DNA from: an uncultured bacterium | GTDB taxonomy: Bacteria; Patescibacteriota; Minisyncoccia; Phycocordibacterales; GWA1-40-21 | Assembly: GCA_903850545.1 (NCBI GenBank) | Contig: CAINLW010000011.1 | Location: 1 to 37,263 of the forward strand | Length of the DNA stretch: 37,263 bases | Direction: 5' to 3' | Shown: one piece after another, positions 1-7,657 of the stretch | Layout of the letters: each line of letters opens with the position of its first letter | Numbering within the stretch: the first letter of the stretch is position 1 | Position numbers and translations under genes: made by a program | Notes under the pieces: generated by a model | What the model was told of the DNA's origin: nothing | Database searches by the model: none | What the model saw: the letters and a program-made list of their open reading frames with translations, nothing else

Positions 1-110
1 AATCCCGCCCGCATTCCTTCCCAGACCCTTCCTGCGGGCGAGAGAAAGAGTTGAGGCAGGACGAAACCAAGTCCCAGAGAAATGCTCGTCCTGCCGAATC
101 CTTTGTTTAA
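1..110. repeat. Two GC-rich hairpins at the window edge
   Basis: No protein gene is visible here. Two inverted repeats stand out against the AT-rich surroundings. CGCCCGCA (6-13) pairs with TGCGGGCG (33-40), and GGCAGGACGA (55-64) pairs with TCGTCCTGCC (86-95) as a 10-bp perfect stem. Neither is followed by a T-run, so they are not typical terminators. The GGCAGGA core also occurs next to the tRNA gene near 15.6-15.9 kb. They could be the edge of a structured RNA or a palindromic repeat that continues outside the window. Confidence 0.4.
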
Positions 111-178
111 TTAAATTAATTTATCAGAATTTAGTTCAAAATAATTTCGCGCAAAGGTTAGTAAAACACCACATTTAT

Positions 179-201
179 AAAAACGCTTATCGCGTTTTTT
201 T
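179..201 (+). terminator. Rho-independent terminator reading rightward
   Basis: AAAAACGC (179-186), a 5-nt loop, GCGTTTTT (192-199) and a T-run to 201. It would end a transcript entering from the left. It sits just before the candidate structured RNA. Confidence 0.6.
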
Positions 202-204
202 AAA

Positions 205-445
205 TGCGGGAGATAAGTAAGCAAATGATTTTGCTTACGTCAGGACTCGAAAACCTTTGATGGTTTTTCTTGAATATTTTATGAAAAGAAAAACAGAAAA
301 GATATACTGCTCATGTAATGAGAGAGATTCCTGTATCTCAAAACAAGAGTCGCAAAAATTTTTGAGTGTTGACGAAATAATTATTTGTGACCAAACCTTG
401 TATCTCCCACCACAAAAACAAAAAACCGCTTTATGCGGTTTTTTG
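205..445 (+). ncRNA. Candidate structured non-coding RNA, family not recognised
   Basis: Ends 200 nt apart pair perfectly: GGGAGATA (208-215) with TATCTCCC (401-408). Inside there are further possible helices: GTAAGCAAA/TTTGCTTAC (217-225/230-238), AAAACC/GGTTTT (250-255/262-267) and CAGGA/TCCTG (241-245/329-333). The right closing strand is followed by ACCA and then by a strong terminator (421-447). The closing stem plus ACCA recalls a tRNA-like end as in tmRNA. However, there is no T-arm with a TTCRA loop before it, no G-U third pair and no recognisable tag, so tmRNA is not supported. RNase P, SRP and 6S signatures were not seen. A 79-codon reading frame in this stretch has no recognisable product and was not called. 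Confidence 0.35.
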
Positions 446-447
446 TT
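421..447. terminator. Bidirectional terminator
   Basis: AAAACCGC (421-428), loop TTTAT, GCGGTTTT (434-441), with a T-rich tail on the + side and an A-rich lead-in (412-420) that becomes a U-tract on the - strand. It lies directly after the stop of the Cys-rich gene (448, - strand). It can end that operon and also a rightward RNA from about 205. Confidence 0.75.
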
Positions 448-2646
448 TTATCTTGTAAAAACCTTTAATACAGTTCCTACTAGCTCTTGTACGTAACTAC
501 TTGGCTGATTTGGCTGCGTTTGTTGTGGTGACGGTGGTGGTAATGATTGTGATCCCTGAGATGACGGCATTATTTGATCTGCGGGTAATGGTGGCGGTAA
601 AAATTGTCCTCCCCCAGAAGCAGGTGTTATTTGATTCGAAGGTAACGGTTGCTGTTCAGGCGAAATTACTGATCCCTGTGGTACTGTCTGAACAGTTGGG
701 TTATTTAATGGTAAAGGCTGATTTGGTTGAGTCTGAATAAATTGTCCAGGTTGATAATCCGACATTGGTATGGGTCCTGCTGGATATGTAACTGGACCAT
801 TTTGAGTTTGTGTTGGATTCTGCATCATCTGAAATAAATTTGTATTTTTATATTCAAAATTTCCTTCCCCAGATCCTGTTTGGTTTATTTGCGTTCCTGG
901 AGCAAATTGTTGTAAATCTTGATTTACACCTGAAGCTTGTCCTCCACCGCCACCACACTCGGTTGGATTTGAAACGCAATATGTTTGACACTCCTCTGGA
1001 CTCTTACATCCTCCTGGCCCAGCTTGTTGTGGCACAATTTTATTACCTGGATTCATAACTCCCGGCCCAGGTTTAAAATCTTTACATTCATCTTGATGTA
1101 ACTGACAATAAGCATTGCACTCATCTGGTCCTTTGCATCCGCCAGGTCCAGCCTGCTGTGGCATTTGCTGATTACCGGGGTTTATTATATTTTGTCCTGG
1201 TTGAAAATTATCCCCAGCCTGACCTGCTTGCATAGATTGACCTTGTTGATTTTGCTGACCATATTTATCAAAACAAATTTTTGATTTTTCAACAAAAGTT
1301 GGGTCATTAATTTTCCCTGATTCTATTTCTAATAAATCAACTTTTCCAAATTGACCTTCGAGACATTCCCTCAAATCTGCCGGCATATTTGGCAGATTAT
1401 TTTGTTTCTGTTCATTTTGCATTTGTCCTTGTGGAACCTTTTGAAAACATTGGTTGGTAGCTTCCCCAAATTTTTGTGAAATCATAGAACCATTTTTCAT
1501 TTTTTCGACAACATCAGCACCTAAAGAAGAGGTTAAACAATCTAAAACAACCTGTGGTATCTGAGAAAAAGACTCTTTCATTCTTTGCTGACTTTCCTCC
1601 ATTTGTTGAAGCTGATCTTCGGAAATCATTCCATTTTCCTTTGCAAAGTTATAACAAACTTCTTGATTATCAGGATTTTCACAATAAGCTTTACAATCTG
1701 AGCCGGTGCAACCAGCTGGACCTTTGCCTCCAGTTTTTATAGCTATCTTTGCATCTTTTTCTGACATATTTCCTGTTGCCACTGCAAATTTTATACACTC
1801 TTCCACATGATTATCTTCGGCACAATATTTTTGACATTCCTGTTCTCCTTTGCATGCTGGCGGAAGAATTCCTTGTTTAATTGCCGTCAATGTTTTTTGA
1901 GCTTGCTCTTTCTCTTGTTCTGACATCATTCCAGTTTCAATACTAAAATTCATACACTCTTCCATGTGTTCAGAACTTGAACAATATGTATCGCACTCCA
2001 TTTGACCCTTACATGCTGGTGGTTTTACACCTCTTTTGATCGCTGCCAAAATTTTCTTTGACTGTTCTTGCTTTTGCGGGTCCATTATTCCAGCTTCAAT
2101 CGAAAAAGTCATGCATTCTTCCATATGCTCTGACAATGAACAGTATTTGTCACAATCCTCTGGTCCACCACATGATGGAGGTTTTACACCTTTTTTAATT
2201 GCTTCCAAAACTTTTTGTGATTCCTGTAACTTTTCTTCTGACATCATTCCGTTCTTTTGTGCAAAGGTAATACACTCTTCTAAATTACTTACATTACTGC
2301 AATAAGTGGTACACTCTTTTTTACCCTTACACTGGCCGGGACCAATCATTTCAGAATCGGTGAATTTCTTTGCCATGGCCAATTCTTCAGAACTCATCAA
2401 TTTATGTTTTTCAGCAAATTTTAAACAAACTTTTGTATTATTAGAATCATCACAAAAAATCTTACAATCCTCTTTACTCTTACAACCACCCAATTCAGAA
2501 ATAGGAAATTGCATATCTCCTGGCATTTTTTGTTCCTGAGGTTGAAGTAATTTTTCAGTTTGTGCCTGTACGGAATCAGTAATAAAACTGAAAATTAAAA
2601 ATCCAAGAAAAATTGTTATTATTACGATTGAGTTGTTTTTCTTCAT
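448..2646 (-). CDS. Secreted Cys-rich repeat protein
   Basis: A 732-residue exported protein with an N-terminal signal peptide or anchor: Lys/Asn head, hydrophobic residues 8-24, cleavage plausible after the AQA near 29. Residues 55 to about 330 hold six repeats of about 52 residues, each with cysteines spaced C-x5-C-x3-C-x8-C, a helix rich in E/K/M, and a PPxC or GP linker (first cysteines at 55, 61, 65, 74; next at 106, 112, 116, 125). Two shorter Cys motifs follow near residues 500-570. The C-terminal 150 residues are low-complexity Pro/Gln/Asn. The even Cys count per repeat suggests a disulphide-stabilised surface protein. Residues 355-470 carry two copies of a V/LxxCL...C segment. It is downstream of, and 12 nt from, the small membrane protein, so the two are probably co-transcribed. 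Exact function is not known. Confidence 0.85.
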   Translation of the reverse strand: MKKNNSIVIITIFLGFLIFSFITDSVQAQTEKLLQPQEQKMPGDMQFPISELGGCKSKEDCKIFCDDSNNTKVCLKFAEKHKLMSSEELAMAKKFTDSEMIGPGQCKGKKECTTYCSNVSNLEECITFAQKNGMMSEEKLQESQKVLEAIKKGVKPPSCGGPEDCDKYCSLSEHMEECMTFSIEAGIMDPQKQEQSKKILAAIKRGVKPPACKGQMECDTYCSSSEHMEECMNFSIETGMMSEQEKEQAQKTLTAIKQGILPPACKGEQECQKYCAEDNHVEECIKFAVATGNMSEKDAKIAIKTGGKGPAGCTGSDCKAYCENPDNQEVCYNFAKENGMISEDQLQQMEESQQRMKESFSQIPQVVLDCLTSSLGADVVEKMKNGSMISQKFGEATNQCFQKVPQGQMQNEQKQNNLPNMPADLRECLEGQFGKVDLLEIESGKINDPTFVEKSKICFDKYGQQNQQGQSMQAGQAGDNFQPGQNIINPGNQQMPQQAGPGGCKGPDECNAYCQLHQDECKDFKPGPGVMNPGNKIVPQQAGPGGCKSPEECQTYCVSNPTECGGGGGQASGVNQDLQQFAPGTQINQTGSGEGNFEYKNTNLFQMMQNPTQTQNGPVTYPAGPIPMSDYQPGQFIQTQPNQPLPLNNPTVQTVPQGSVISPEQQPLPSNQITPASGGGQFLPPPLPADQIMPSSQGSQSLPPPSPQQTQPNQPSSYVQELVGTVLKVFTR

Positions 2647-2658
2647 GGTTTTATTTGA

Positions 2659-2928
2659 TTATTCAAACGGATTAACTTTTACATCTAAAAATGGATTAGT
2701 GTTACTGTAAGGATTGGTATCCGGCGCATTTTTAATAGGATTAATATTTGTGTCTATTGTCGGTATCGTTCCTTGTGTCGCGAGGTCACTGATCGACTGA
2801 GTTGTTTTTTGCACATCATCCAGTGCCCTCTCGGCCTCAGATTTTTGTATTTTTGTTTTCCAATAATAGTAACCGCCCAAAACCAAAAGCACAATCAACA
2901 AAACAATTAATAGGGGTTTTTTATTCAT
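2659..2928 (-). CDS. Small membrane-anchored protein
   Basis: 89 residues: Lys-rich start, one strong transmembrane helix (residues 5-24), then a short coiled segment and a Pro/Asn/Thr-rich tail with NPF repeats near the end. The family is not recognised. It is the first gene of a two-gene operon with the Cys-rich secreted protein. A TATAAT-like box on the - strand (2935-2940) ends only 6 nt before the ATG, so the mRNA may be leaderless. A role as a membrane partner of the Cys-rich protein is a guess from position. Confidence 0.7.
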   Translation of the reverse strand: MNKKPLLIVLLIVLLVLGGYYYWKTKIQKSEAERALDDVQKTTQSISDLATQGTIPTIDTNINPIKNAPDTNPYSNTNPFLDVKVNPFE

Positions 2929-3114
2929 GAGTTAATTATATCAAATATGGAGGAAAATGATATCTGGTGAGGTTTACTATTTTCCACAAGTATTTTTAAA
3001 AACTAAGCATTTATATTCGTTCAAATTAAAAAACTGTGCACGATAATTTTACATTTGGAACAAAACGGAACAAACAAAAGGACGTTCTTGAAGCTATACA
3101 AAATAATACGATAT

Positions 3115-3819
3115 TTAAACCCCTCCAAAATATATATCTTTTATTTTTGGATTGTCTATTATCTCTTTACCTCCGTGCATTCCTATCCTGCCACCTTCTA
3201 GGACATAAGTTCTATCGGCAATACACATCGCTTGTCTAGCGTTTTGTTCTACCATCAATATAGCGACACCTTCGTTTTTTATTTCTATAATCTTATCAAA
3301 AATTTCGTGCATCATTATGGGTGACAAACCGAGTGATGGCTCATCTAAAAGTAATATCTGAGGATTTTGTATTAAAGCTCTTGCAATAGCGAGCATTTGT
3401 TGTTGACCACCAGAAAGAGTTGCTGAAACTTGATTTTGTTTTTCTTTGAGAATTGGGAACTTTTCAAACACATCTTCAATCCCTTTTTTAATAACGTCTT
3501 GATCTTTAATTATAAAAGCTCCCATTTGCAAATTTTCGAGTACCGTCATATTCTGAAAAAGTTGTCTGCCTTGCGGAACATAACTTATTCCTAATTCAAT
3601 AAGTTCAAACGTTTTTAATTTGGTTATGTCTTTACCCTTGAATATTATTTTTCCACTATACACATCAGCCAAACTAAAAATACTTTTAAGCGCAGTGGAT
3701 TTCCCCGCTCCATTTGGACCAATCATTACTACGATTTCGCCAGGATTTACATCAATATCTACTCCGTGCAATATTTCGGATTTATCATAACCAGAATAAA
3801 GATTTTTTATGCTTAACAT
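3115..3819 (-). CDS. livF: Liv-type ABC transporter ATP-binding protein LivF
   Basis: 234 residues, normal for LivF. It hydrolyses ATP to drive the branched-chain amino acid/amide (HAAT family) importer at the inner face of the membrane. Walker A GPNGAGKS (34-41), Q-loop VPQGRQLF near 81-88 (the F/V-PQ-G-R form is typical of LivF), signature LSGGQ (135-139), Walker B ILLLDEP (155-161), and the switch region MVEQN (189-193) with Gln in place of the usual His, also LivF-typical. Its partners livG, livM and livH lie about 9 kb away (12758-15486), with the binding-protein genes between, so the operon has been split or rearranged. Substrate specificity cannot be read from this subunit. Confidence 0.93.
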   Translation of the reverse strand: MLSIKNLYSGYDKSEILHGVDIDVNPGEIVVMIGPNGAGKSTALKSIFSLADVYSGKIIFKGKDITKLKTFELIELGISYVPQGRQLFQNMTVLENLQMGAFIIKDQDVIKKGIEDVFEKFPILKEKQNQVSATLSGGQQQMLAIARALIQNPQILLLDEPSLGLSPIMMHEIFDKIIEIKNEGVAILMVEQNARQAMCIADRTYVLEGGRIGMHGGKEIIDNPKIKDIYFGGV

Positions 3820-3855
3820 ATCAATATTATAACTTAAAATCTGCGTAAAACAAAA

Positions 3856-3889
3856 AGTCCGCGCAGCTTTAACTTTAGCTACGCGGACT
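3856..3889 (-). terminator. Terminator of the transglutaminase-like gene
   Basis: On the - strand: GTCCGCG, then an AGCT/AGCT inner pair, CGCGGAC and a U-run with TTTTTGTTTT. Arms at 3882-3888 and 3857-3863. It lies about 50 nt past the stop at 3939 and separates this GC-richer gene from livF. Confidence 0.8.
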
Positions 3890-3938
3890 CATGAACCATA
3901 TCGCTGGCTCAAACGCTCGCCTTTCCTAGAGGTAAGTT

Positions 3939-5045
3939 TTACTCATCGAAACTGATTGTTGCATCACCGTCCTTGGTAACAGCTTCACTTGGCGGCCGTT
4001 GTGTGAACTTCACAGTATAGTTGCCGTTAGTTGAAGTCTCGCCAATTCTGAAGCCGGGTACAGTTGTTTCGGCTATCGCACATTTCTCTCCTCCAATCTT
4101 ATAGGCCAAACCATTATAATTGGAGAAATTGCCCGTCACGCACACCGTTATGTGTTCCGGAACATAGAGAAAGCGGTATTTCACACCAGCCTGCTCGAGC
4201 AGAGAGGCATACAATATACTCTTTCCGCTACATGTGCCCGAGCCCTTCATCAGAACTTCGTTGGGTCGCTGCATATACTGAACATCATACGCGCTAGCCA
4301 ATTCATGATCGTACGTTATTTCTTCGGTCACGAAGTCGAGAAGTCGCTGGGCCTTTGCCTCGTTGCTATCAGTTCCGCTTATTATCTCCGCGGTTAACCT
4401 TTTAAGTGAAGGTTCCCCCACTTTAGCAACAAAGGGTCCGTGATTTGGAAGACCTCTTTCATCATCACGAATGAATTCCTTCCCCGCTTCCTCACCACAA
4501 AGGTTCTTGTTGTGTATCAGATCCCTCAACTCCCGCAGAGAAACTTTGTACTCATAATTTCCCAAGGGGAACTTAAACACCTGTTTGGTGTCGATAGCCA
4601 GATCATCTTCGGGTATCCTGAAATAATAGAAATCTTCAAGATAAGATATCCGAGTCCCCAATAAATATCCTCCCTTTTCCGAGTTGTATTTGGCAAACTC
4701 AAACGTCTTCGGATTCCGGCTCATCTGTAGAACATTCACCCTCGTGTATTTACTTTTTGGAATCAAGAAATATATCATCTTCTGATCCACAATCCATCTA
4801 TCTAACTTCACAGGCGCGTGAGTCACTTGCTGGTAAAATCTTTCACCAGAATAACCGACGGCCACCATGTACGAGAGCGCTATATTGCGCAAAGACTTTT
4901 CCTCTTGGCGAACAGCTTCAGCTTCAGCTTTTTTCGCCTGGATCATCTGATAATGCTTTATCGCAAATATCACGATGAGCAAGCACATCACGGCAACAAC
5001 GATCTTCTCGAAGACCGCATCCAACTTCTTCAGTGTTTTCAGCAT
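3939..5045 (-). CDS. Membrane-anchored transglutaminase-like cysteine peptidase-fold protein
   Basis: 368 residues with one N-terminal transmembrane helix (about 14-31), a short charged coil and an extracytoplasmic region. Residues 225-330 match a transglutaminase-like core: GSGTCSGKSIL carries the putative catalytic Cys272, VPEHITVCV the His299, and an acidic residue follows at Glu326 (AIAET). The triad assignment is inference from motif spacing. Such domains act as proteases, amidases or cross-linking enzymes on proteins or cell-wall peptides; the substrate here is unknown. The gene is clearly GC-richer than its neighbours and has its own promoter and terminator. This suggests a single-gene acquired cassette between livF and the first SBP gene. 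Confidence 0.75.
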   Translation of the reverse strand: MLKTLKKLDAVFEKIVVAVMCLLIVIFAIKHYQMIQAKKAEAEAVRQEEKSLRNIALSYMVAVGYSGERFYQQVTHAPVKLDRWIVDQKMIYFLIPKSKYTRVNVLQMSRNPKTFEFAKYNSEKGGYLLGTRISYLEDFYYFRIPEDDLAIDTKQVFKFPLGNYEYKVSLRELRDLIHNKNLCGEEAGKEFIRDDERGLPNHGPFVAKVGEPSLKRLTAEIISGTDSNEAKAQRLLDFVTEEITYDHELASAYDVQYMQRPNEVLMKGSGTCSGKSILYASLLEQAGVKYRFLYVPEHITVCVTGNFSNYNGLAYKIGGEKCAIAETTVPGFRIGETSTNGNYTVKFTQRPPSEAVTKDGDATISFDE

Positions 5046-5105
5046 ATAAGCCCCTTATCTACAAGATTTGTTTTAACCTATGTTCTCAAGGTCCATTCGT
5101 TTTTA

Positions 5106-5134
5106 ATAATAGCACAATTATAAACCTGTGTCAA
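5106..5134 (-). promoter_or_regulatory. Sigma70-type promoter of the transglutaminase-like gene
   Basis: On the - strand TTGACA (5134-5129), a 17-nt spacer, TATTAT (5111-5106). The start codon is about 60 nt downstream, with an AGGGG Shine-Dalgarno-like stretch (5055-5051) 5 nt before ATG. Confidence 0.65.
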
Positions 5135-5150
5135 TGAGTAATTCTACAAC

Positions 5151-5178
5151 AAAAAACCACTTCATTAACGGTTTTTTG
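5151..5178. terminator. Terminator after the first SBP gene
   Basis: AAAAAACC (5151-5158) and GGTTTTTT (5170-5177) flank an 11-nt loop, followed by G/T-rich sequence on the - strand side. It lies about 20 nt past the stop of the SBP gene at 5197 and can work in both directions. Confidence 0.6.
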
Positions 5179-5196
5179 TTTATATGAACTTAAACT

Positions 5197-6354
5197 CTAT
5201 TCAGTATAGGACTCCACGACTCCATTTTTTACAATTTTTGCCTCAAATACTGGGGTTCTTACTTCCCTGTTTTTATCAAACTCCATAACTGGATTAGAAA
5301 CTCCAACATACGAAGTCTTCATGAGTTCTTCTTTTATTTTAGAACTATCATTTGTACCCGCTCGCTCAATAGCAGAAAACAAAATCTTTGCACCGTCATA
5401 TGATGTCGGAGCGGCTGTATTTGGTTGTAAAGTCTCAAAACCCTTTAATGAATTGATTTTCCTCAAAAACTCTTCTGGTGAATAAATCTTTGGTGCAGTA
5501 TAAATTATTCCCTCAGCAACAGGATTCTTCAAAATATCGTTACCGTCTATTGTATCTCCACTCACTACAGGTATAGTGATTCCAAGTTCTTTTATTTGTT
5601 TAAATCCAGCAAGTGCGTTCGCTGGATAAACAGGAAAATATAATGCATCGGACCCATTATTTTTTACTTTAAACAATTCACCTTTAAGATCTATATCGGT
5701 TTCCAATACTCCATTCTCATAAATAATTTTACCGCCCTTAGCCAAATACTCTTTTTTAAATACTCCTTCAACGCCAGCACCCCATGCATTTGTAACGTAG
5801 ATAATTGAGATATTCTTTTTATCCAAAGTGTCAAAAACAAAATCTGCTGCGAATTTACCTTGTGATGAGTCAGATTGTGTTGATCTAAAAATATAGTCCC
5901 CTACACTTGTTATTGAAGGCATACTCGCAATTGTAACCATAGAAGGGATTTTATTACTCTGTGCAATAGGAACCACTGAAGCTGTTGCTCCAGATCCACC
6001 ACCCAATAGAAGTGCAGTAACTTTGTCTATATTTATTAATTTATTTACGGCATTAACACTCCCTCCCTCTGAAGTGTTATCATCCTCTATAATCAACTCA
6101 ATTTTTCTGCCATTAATACCGCCCATATCATTAACTTCTTTTGTTGCGAGTTCTGCACCAGCCAAACCACTTTGTCCCCATACGGCGACATCTCCTGTTA
6201 ATGGTCCAACAAAACCTATTTTTATCGGTTCGATTGAAACAAGCACTGAGGCAGGCCCATTTTGGTTTTTAAGTCCCAAGCAGCCAGCAACAACAAACAC
6301 CGCAATCACTAAAAGCAAAGCAATGATTTGTTTTATATTTTTTGTGTTTTCCAT
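5197..6354 (-). CDS. Liv-type ABC transporter substrate-binding lipoprotein (SBP 1)
   Basis: 385 residues, the usual size for type I periplasmic-binding folds (Peripla_BP_6, LivK-like). The N-terminus has a hydrophobic stretch ending in the lipobox VAGC (22-25), so it is likely a lipoprotein tethered outside the membrane. Hallmarks: IKIGFVGPLTGDVAVWG near residue 45, LAGAELATKEVN, a DDNTSEGGSVNAVNKLI segment, and the C-terminal FDKNREVRTPVFEAKIVKNG. It would capture an amino acid or related amide and deliver it to the LivH-LivM channel. It is divergent from the TrmB-like regulator gene at 6585. Of the three intact SBPs here, only this one has a clear lipobox. Confidence 0.92.
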   Translation of the reverse strand: MENTKNIKQIIALLLVIAVFVVAGCLGLKNQNGPASVLVSIEPIKIGFVGPLTGDVAVWGQSGLAGAELATKEVNDMGGINGRKIELIIEDDNTSEGGSVNAVNKLINIDKVTALLLGGGSGATASVVPIAQSNKIPSMVTIASMPSITSVGDYIFRSTQSDSSQGKFAADFVFDTLDKKNISIIYVTNAWGAGVEGVFKKEYLAKGGKIIYENGVLETDIDLKGELFKVKNNGSDALYFPVYPANALAGFKQIKELGITIPVVSGDTIDGNDILKNPVAEGIIYTAPKIYSPEEFLRKINSLKGFETLQPNTAAPTSYDGAKILFSAIERAGTNDSSKIKEELMKTSYVGVSNPVMEFDKNREVRTPVFEAKIVKNGVVESYTE

Positions 6355-6584
6355 AAATATTATTGTTAAAATAATTGATAAATCTAATAATATAATAAGA
6401 GGTGTTGACCTAATATTACTTTTATAGTGTATTATTTAAAAATAATATAAACAATCGGCTGTTATATATTGTAACAATCCATCATATCCGACATGCAGAA
6501 ATATGCTTATATAACTTGACAAAACCTATATTTCAGATTAACATTATTCTGTTGTCGGTTTTACTAACACTAATCATTACTAGT
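6355..6584. promoter_or_regulatory. Divergent control region between SBP 1 and TrmB-like regulator 1
   Basis: 230 nt without a gene. Rightward promoter candidate: TTGACA (6516-6521), 17 nt, TAACAT (6539-6544). Possible operator elements: CCGACA (6488-6493) and its inverse TGTCGG (6553-6558), which recur in the same arrangement at the third SBP/TrmB pair, and an inverted repeat TGTTA/TAACA (6460-6464/6472-6476). Binding by the adjacent regulator is inference. Confidence 0.45.
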
Positions 6585-7328
6585 ATGAATTATGTAAATA
6601 TCTTGATTAAAGCTGGCCTGTCCACCAAGGAAGCTGCTGTATATCTAGCCAACTATGAACTTGGAGAATCTACTGCGTCGAGAATTTCTCAAAAATCAGA
6701 AATAAAAAGAGCAACTACCTATATGGAATTGGAAAACTTAATTAAAAAAGGATTGGTAAGCCAATCAAGAAAGAAAAATTTAAAATATTATACTGCTGAA
6801 AGCCCAAAAATGATCCTCTCCATAATTGAAGAAAACAAAAAGGATCTTGAACAAAATTTAAAAAATATGATTTCTTTGGGTTCGGCTGTCGACAAAAAAC
6901 CGACCGTTAGATATTTTGAAGGAGTGGAAGGAATAAAAGAAGTTTACAGAGACACATTAGAAAAGACAGACAAGGAAATCCTATCTTGGTTTTCCGGTTC
7001 TACGGCCCTCGGCAGTGAAACTTTTTATGATGAATTTTATATACCAGAAAGACAAAGGAAAAATATTTGGTTTAAAGCGATACTTCCAAATAGTACCGAA
7101 TTCTTACCATATATAAAAAAGGATCGTGAGCAACTACGAGTGTCAAAAACTGTCGATGAAAAAGAATACAATATGGATAATGAAATAATGTTATACGACA
7201 AACACAAAACCGCCATATTAAACTACGGTGATAAAATAAGTCTTATTATTGACAGCCAAAAAATCCACGATTCATTTAAACAAATTTTCGAGGTTATGTG
7301 GGAAATGATTCCACAAGAGAAGAAATAA
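6585..7328 (+). CDS. TrmB-family winged-helix regulator 1
   Basis: About 247 residues from the ATG at 6585. A longer reading from a TTG at 6516 would overlap the -35 box and add a hydrophobic head not found in the two sister genes, so the internal ATG is preferred. The N-terminal winged helix begins LIKAGLSTKEAAVYLANYELG and contains the helix RISQKSEIKRATTYMEL, followed by a wing and a coiled linker. The C-terminal half, from TVRYFEGVEGIKEVYRDTL onward, is the effector region typical of TrmB-like regulators in archaea and CPR bacteria. It is divergently paired with SBP 1 and probably controls it in response to a ligand; which ligand cannot be told. Confidence 0.85.
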   Translation: MNYVNILIKAGLSTKEAAVYLANYELGESTASRISQKSEIKRATTYMELENLIKKGLVSQSRKKNLKYYTAESPKMILSIIEENKKDLEQNLKNMISLGSAVDKKPTVRYFEGVEGIKEVYRDTLEKTDKEILSWFSGSTALGSETFYDEFYIPERQRKNIWFKAILPNSTEFLPYIKKDREQLRVSKTVDEKEYNMDNEIMLYDKHKTAILNYGDKISLIIDSQKIHDSFKQIFEVMWEMIPQEKK

Positions 7329-7343
7329 AAAAATTGAAAACGC

Positions 7344-7374
7344 AAAAAAGCGGCGCTGTAGGCGCCGCTTTTTT
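7344..7374. terminator. Bidirectional terminator between TrmB 1 and the SBP remnant
   Basis: AAAAAAGCGGCGC (7344-7356) and GCGCCGCTTTTTT (7362-7374), with a T-run on either strand. Confidence 0.85.
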
Positions 7375-7404
7375 GTATTACTTTAGGTCCGATCTCGAAC
7401 AAAG

Positions 7405-7640
7405 CTATTTATATTCGACAATCTTTCCGTCTTTAACAATATTGGTTTGAGTTTGACTTACAGTACCTCCAGTTTCGTCAAATCCAAACGGACCAACTGC
7501 CCCATTCCAATCATGAATTTTTGTTAGAAAATAATTACTTACTGCATCTGCATTATTTCCAACTGCCTCCACCGCATCCCCTATCAAGTAAACGGCGTCA
7601 TATTTGAATTGTTGTGGGATTCTAGATCGGTAAAAGAATA
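7405..7640 (-). pseudogene. C-terminal remnant of a Liv-type SBP
   Basis: An open frame on the - strand encodes only the end of a substrate-binding protein. It covers a YDAVYLIGDAVEAVG helix, GAVGPFGFDETGGT, and a last strand with KDGKIVEYK. These correspond to the last 70 or so residues of LivK-like proteins. The frame stays open upstream of a possible TTG start at 7587 to roughly 7640, but no binding-protein core precedes it; the methyltransferase gene lies there instead. Best read as the decayed end of a further SBP copy. Confidence 0.75.
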
Positions 7641-7657
7641 AACAACAAAAACCTATT

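Noticed and set aside
205-412. tmRNA (closing stem plus ACCA end)
   Set aside because: No T-arm with a TTCRA loop precedes the 3' strand, the third pair is G-C rather than G-U, and no tag frame ending in Ala-Ala is visible on either strand.
257-496. 79-codon frame on the + strand
   Set aside because: It runs through the terminator and into the opposite gene's end, has no recognisable similarity or start signals, and overlaps the candidate RNA.
2036-2539. Frames on the + strand opposite the Cys-rich gene
   Set aside because: They are antisense shadows of the repeat-containing gene with no independent signals.
6516-6584. Longer N-terminus of TrmB 1 from a TTG start
   Set aside because: The TTG is part of the -35 box TTGACA, and the added hydrophobic segment is missing in the two paralogues, whose winged helix starts as in the internal ATG form.
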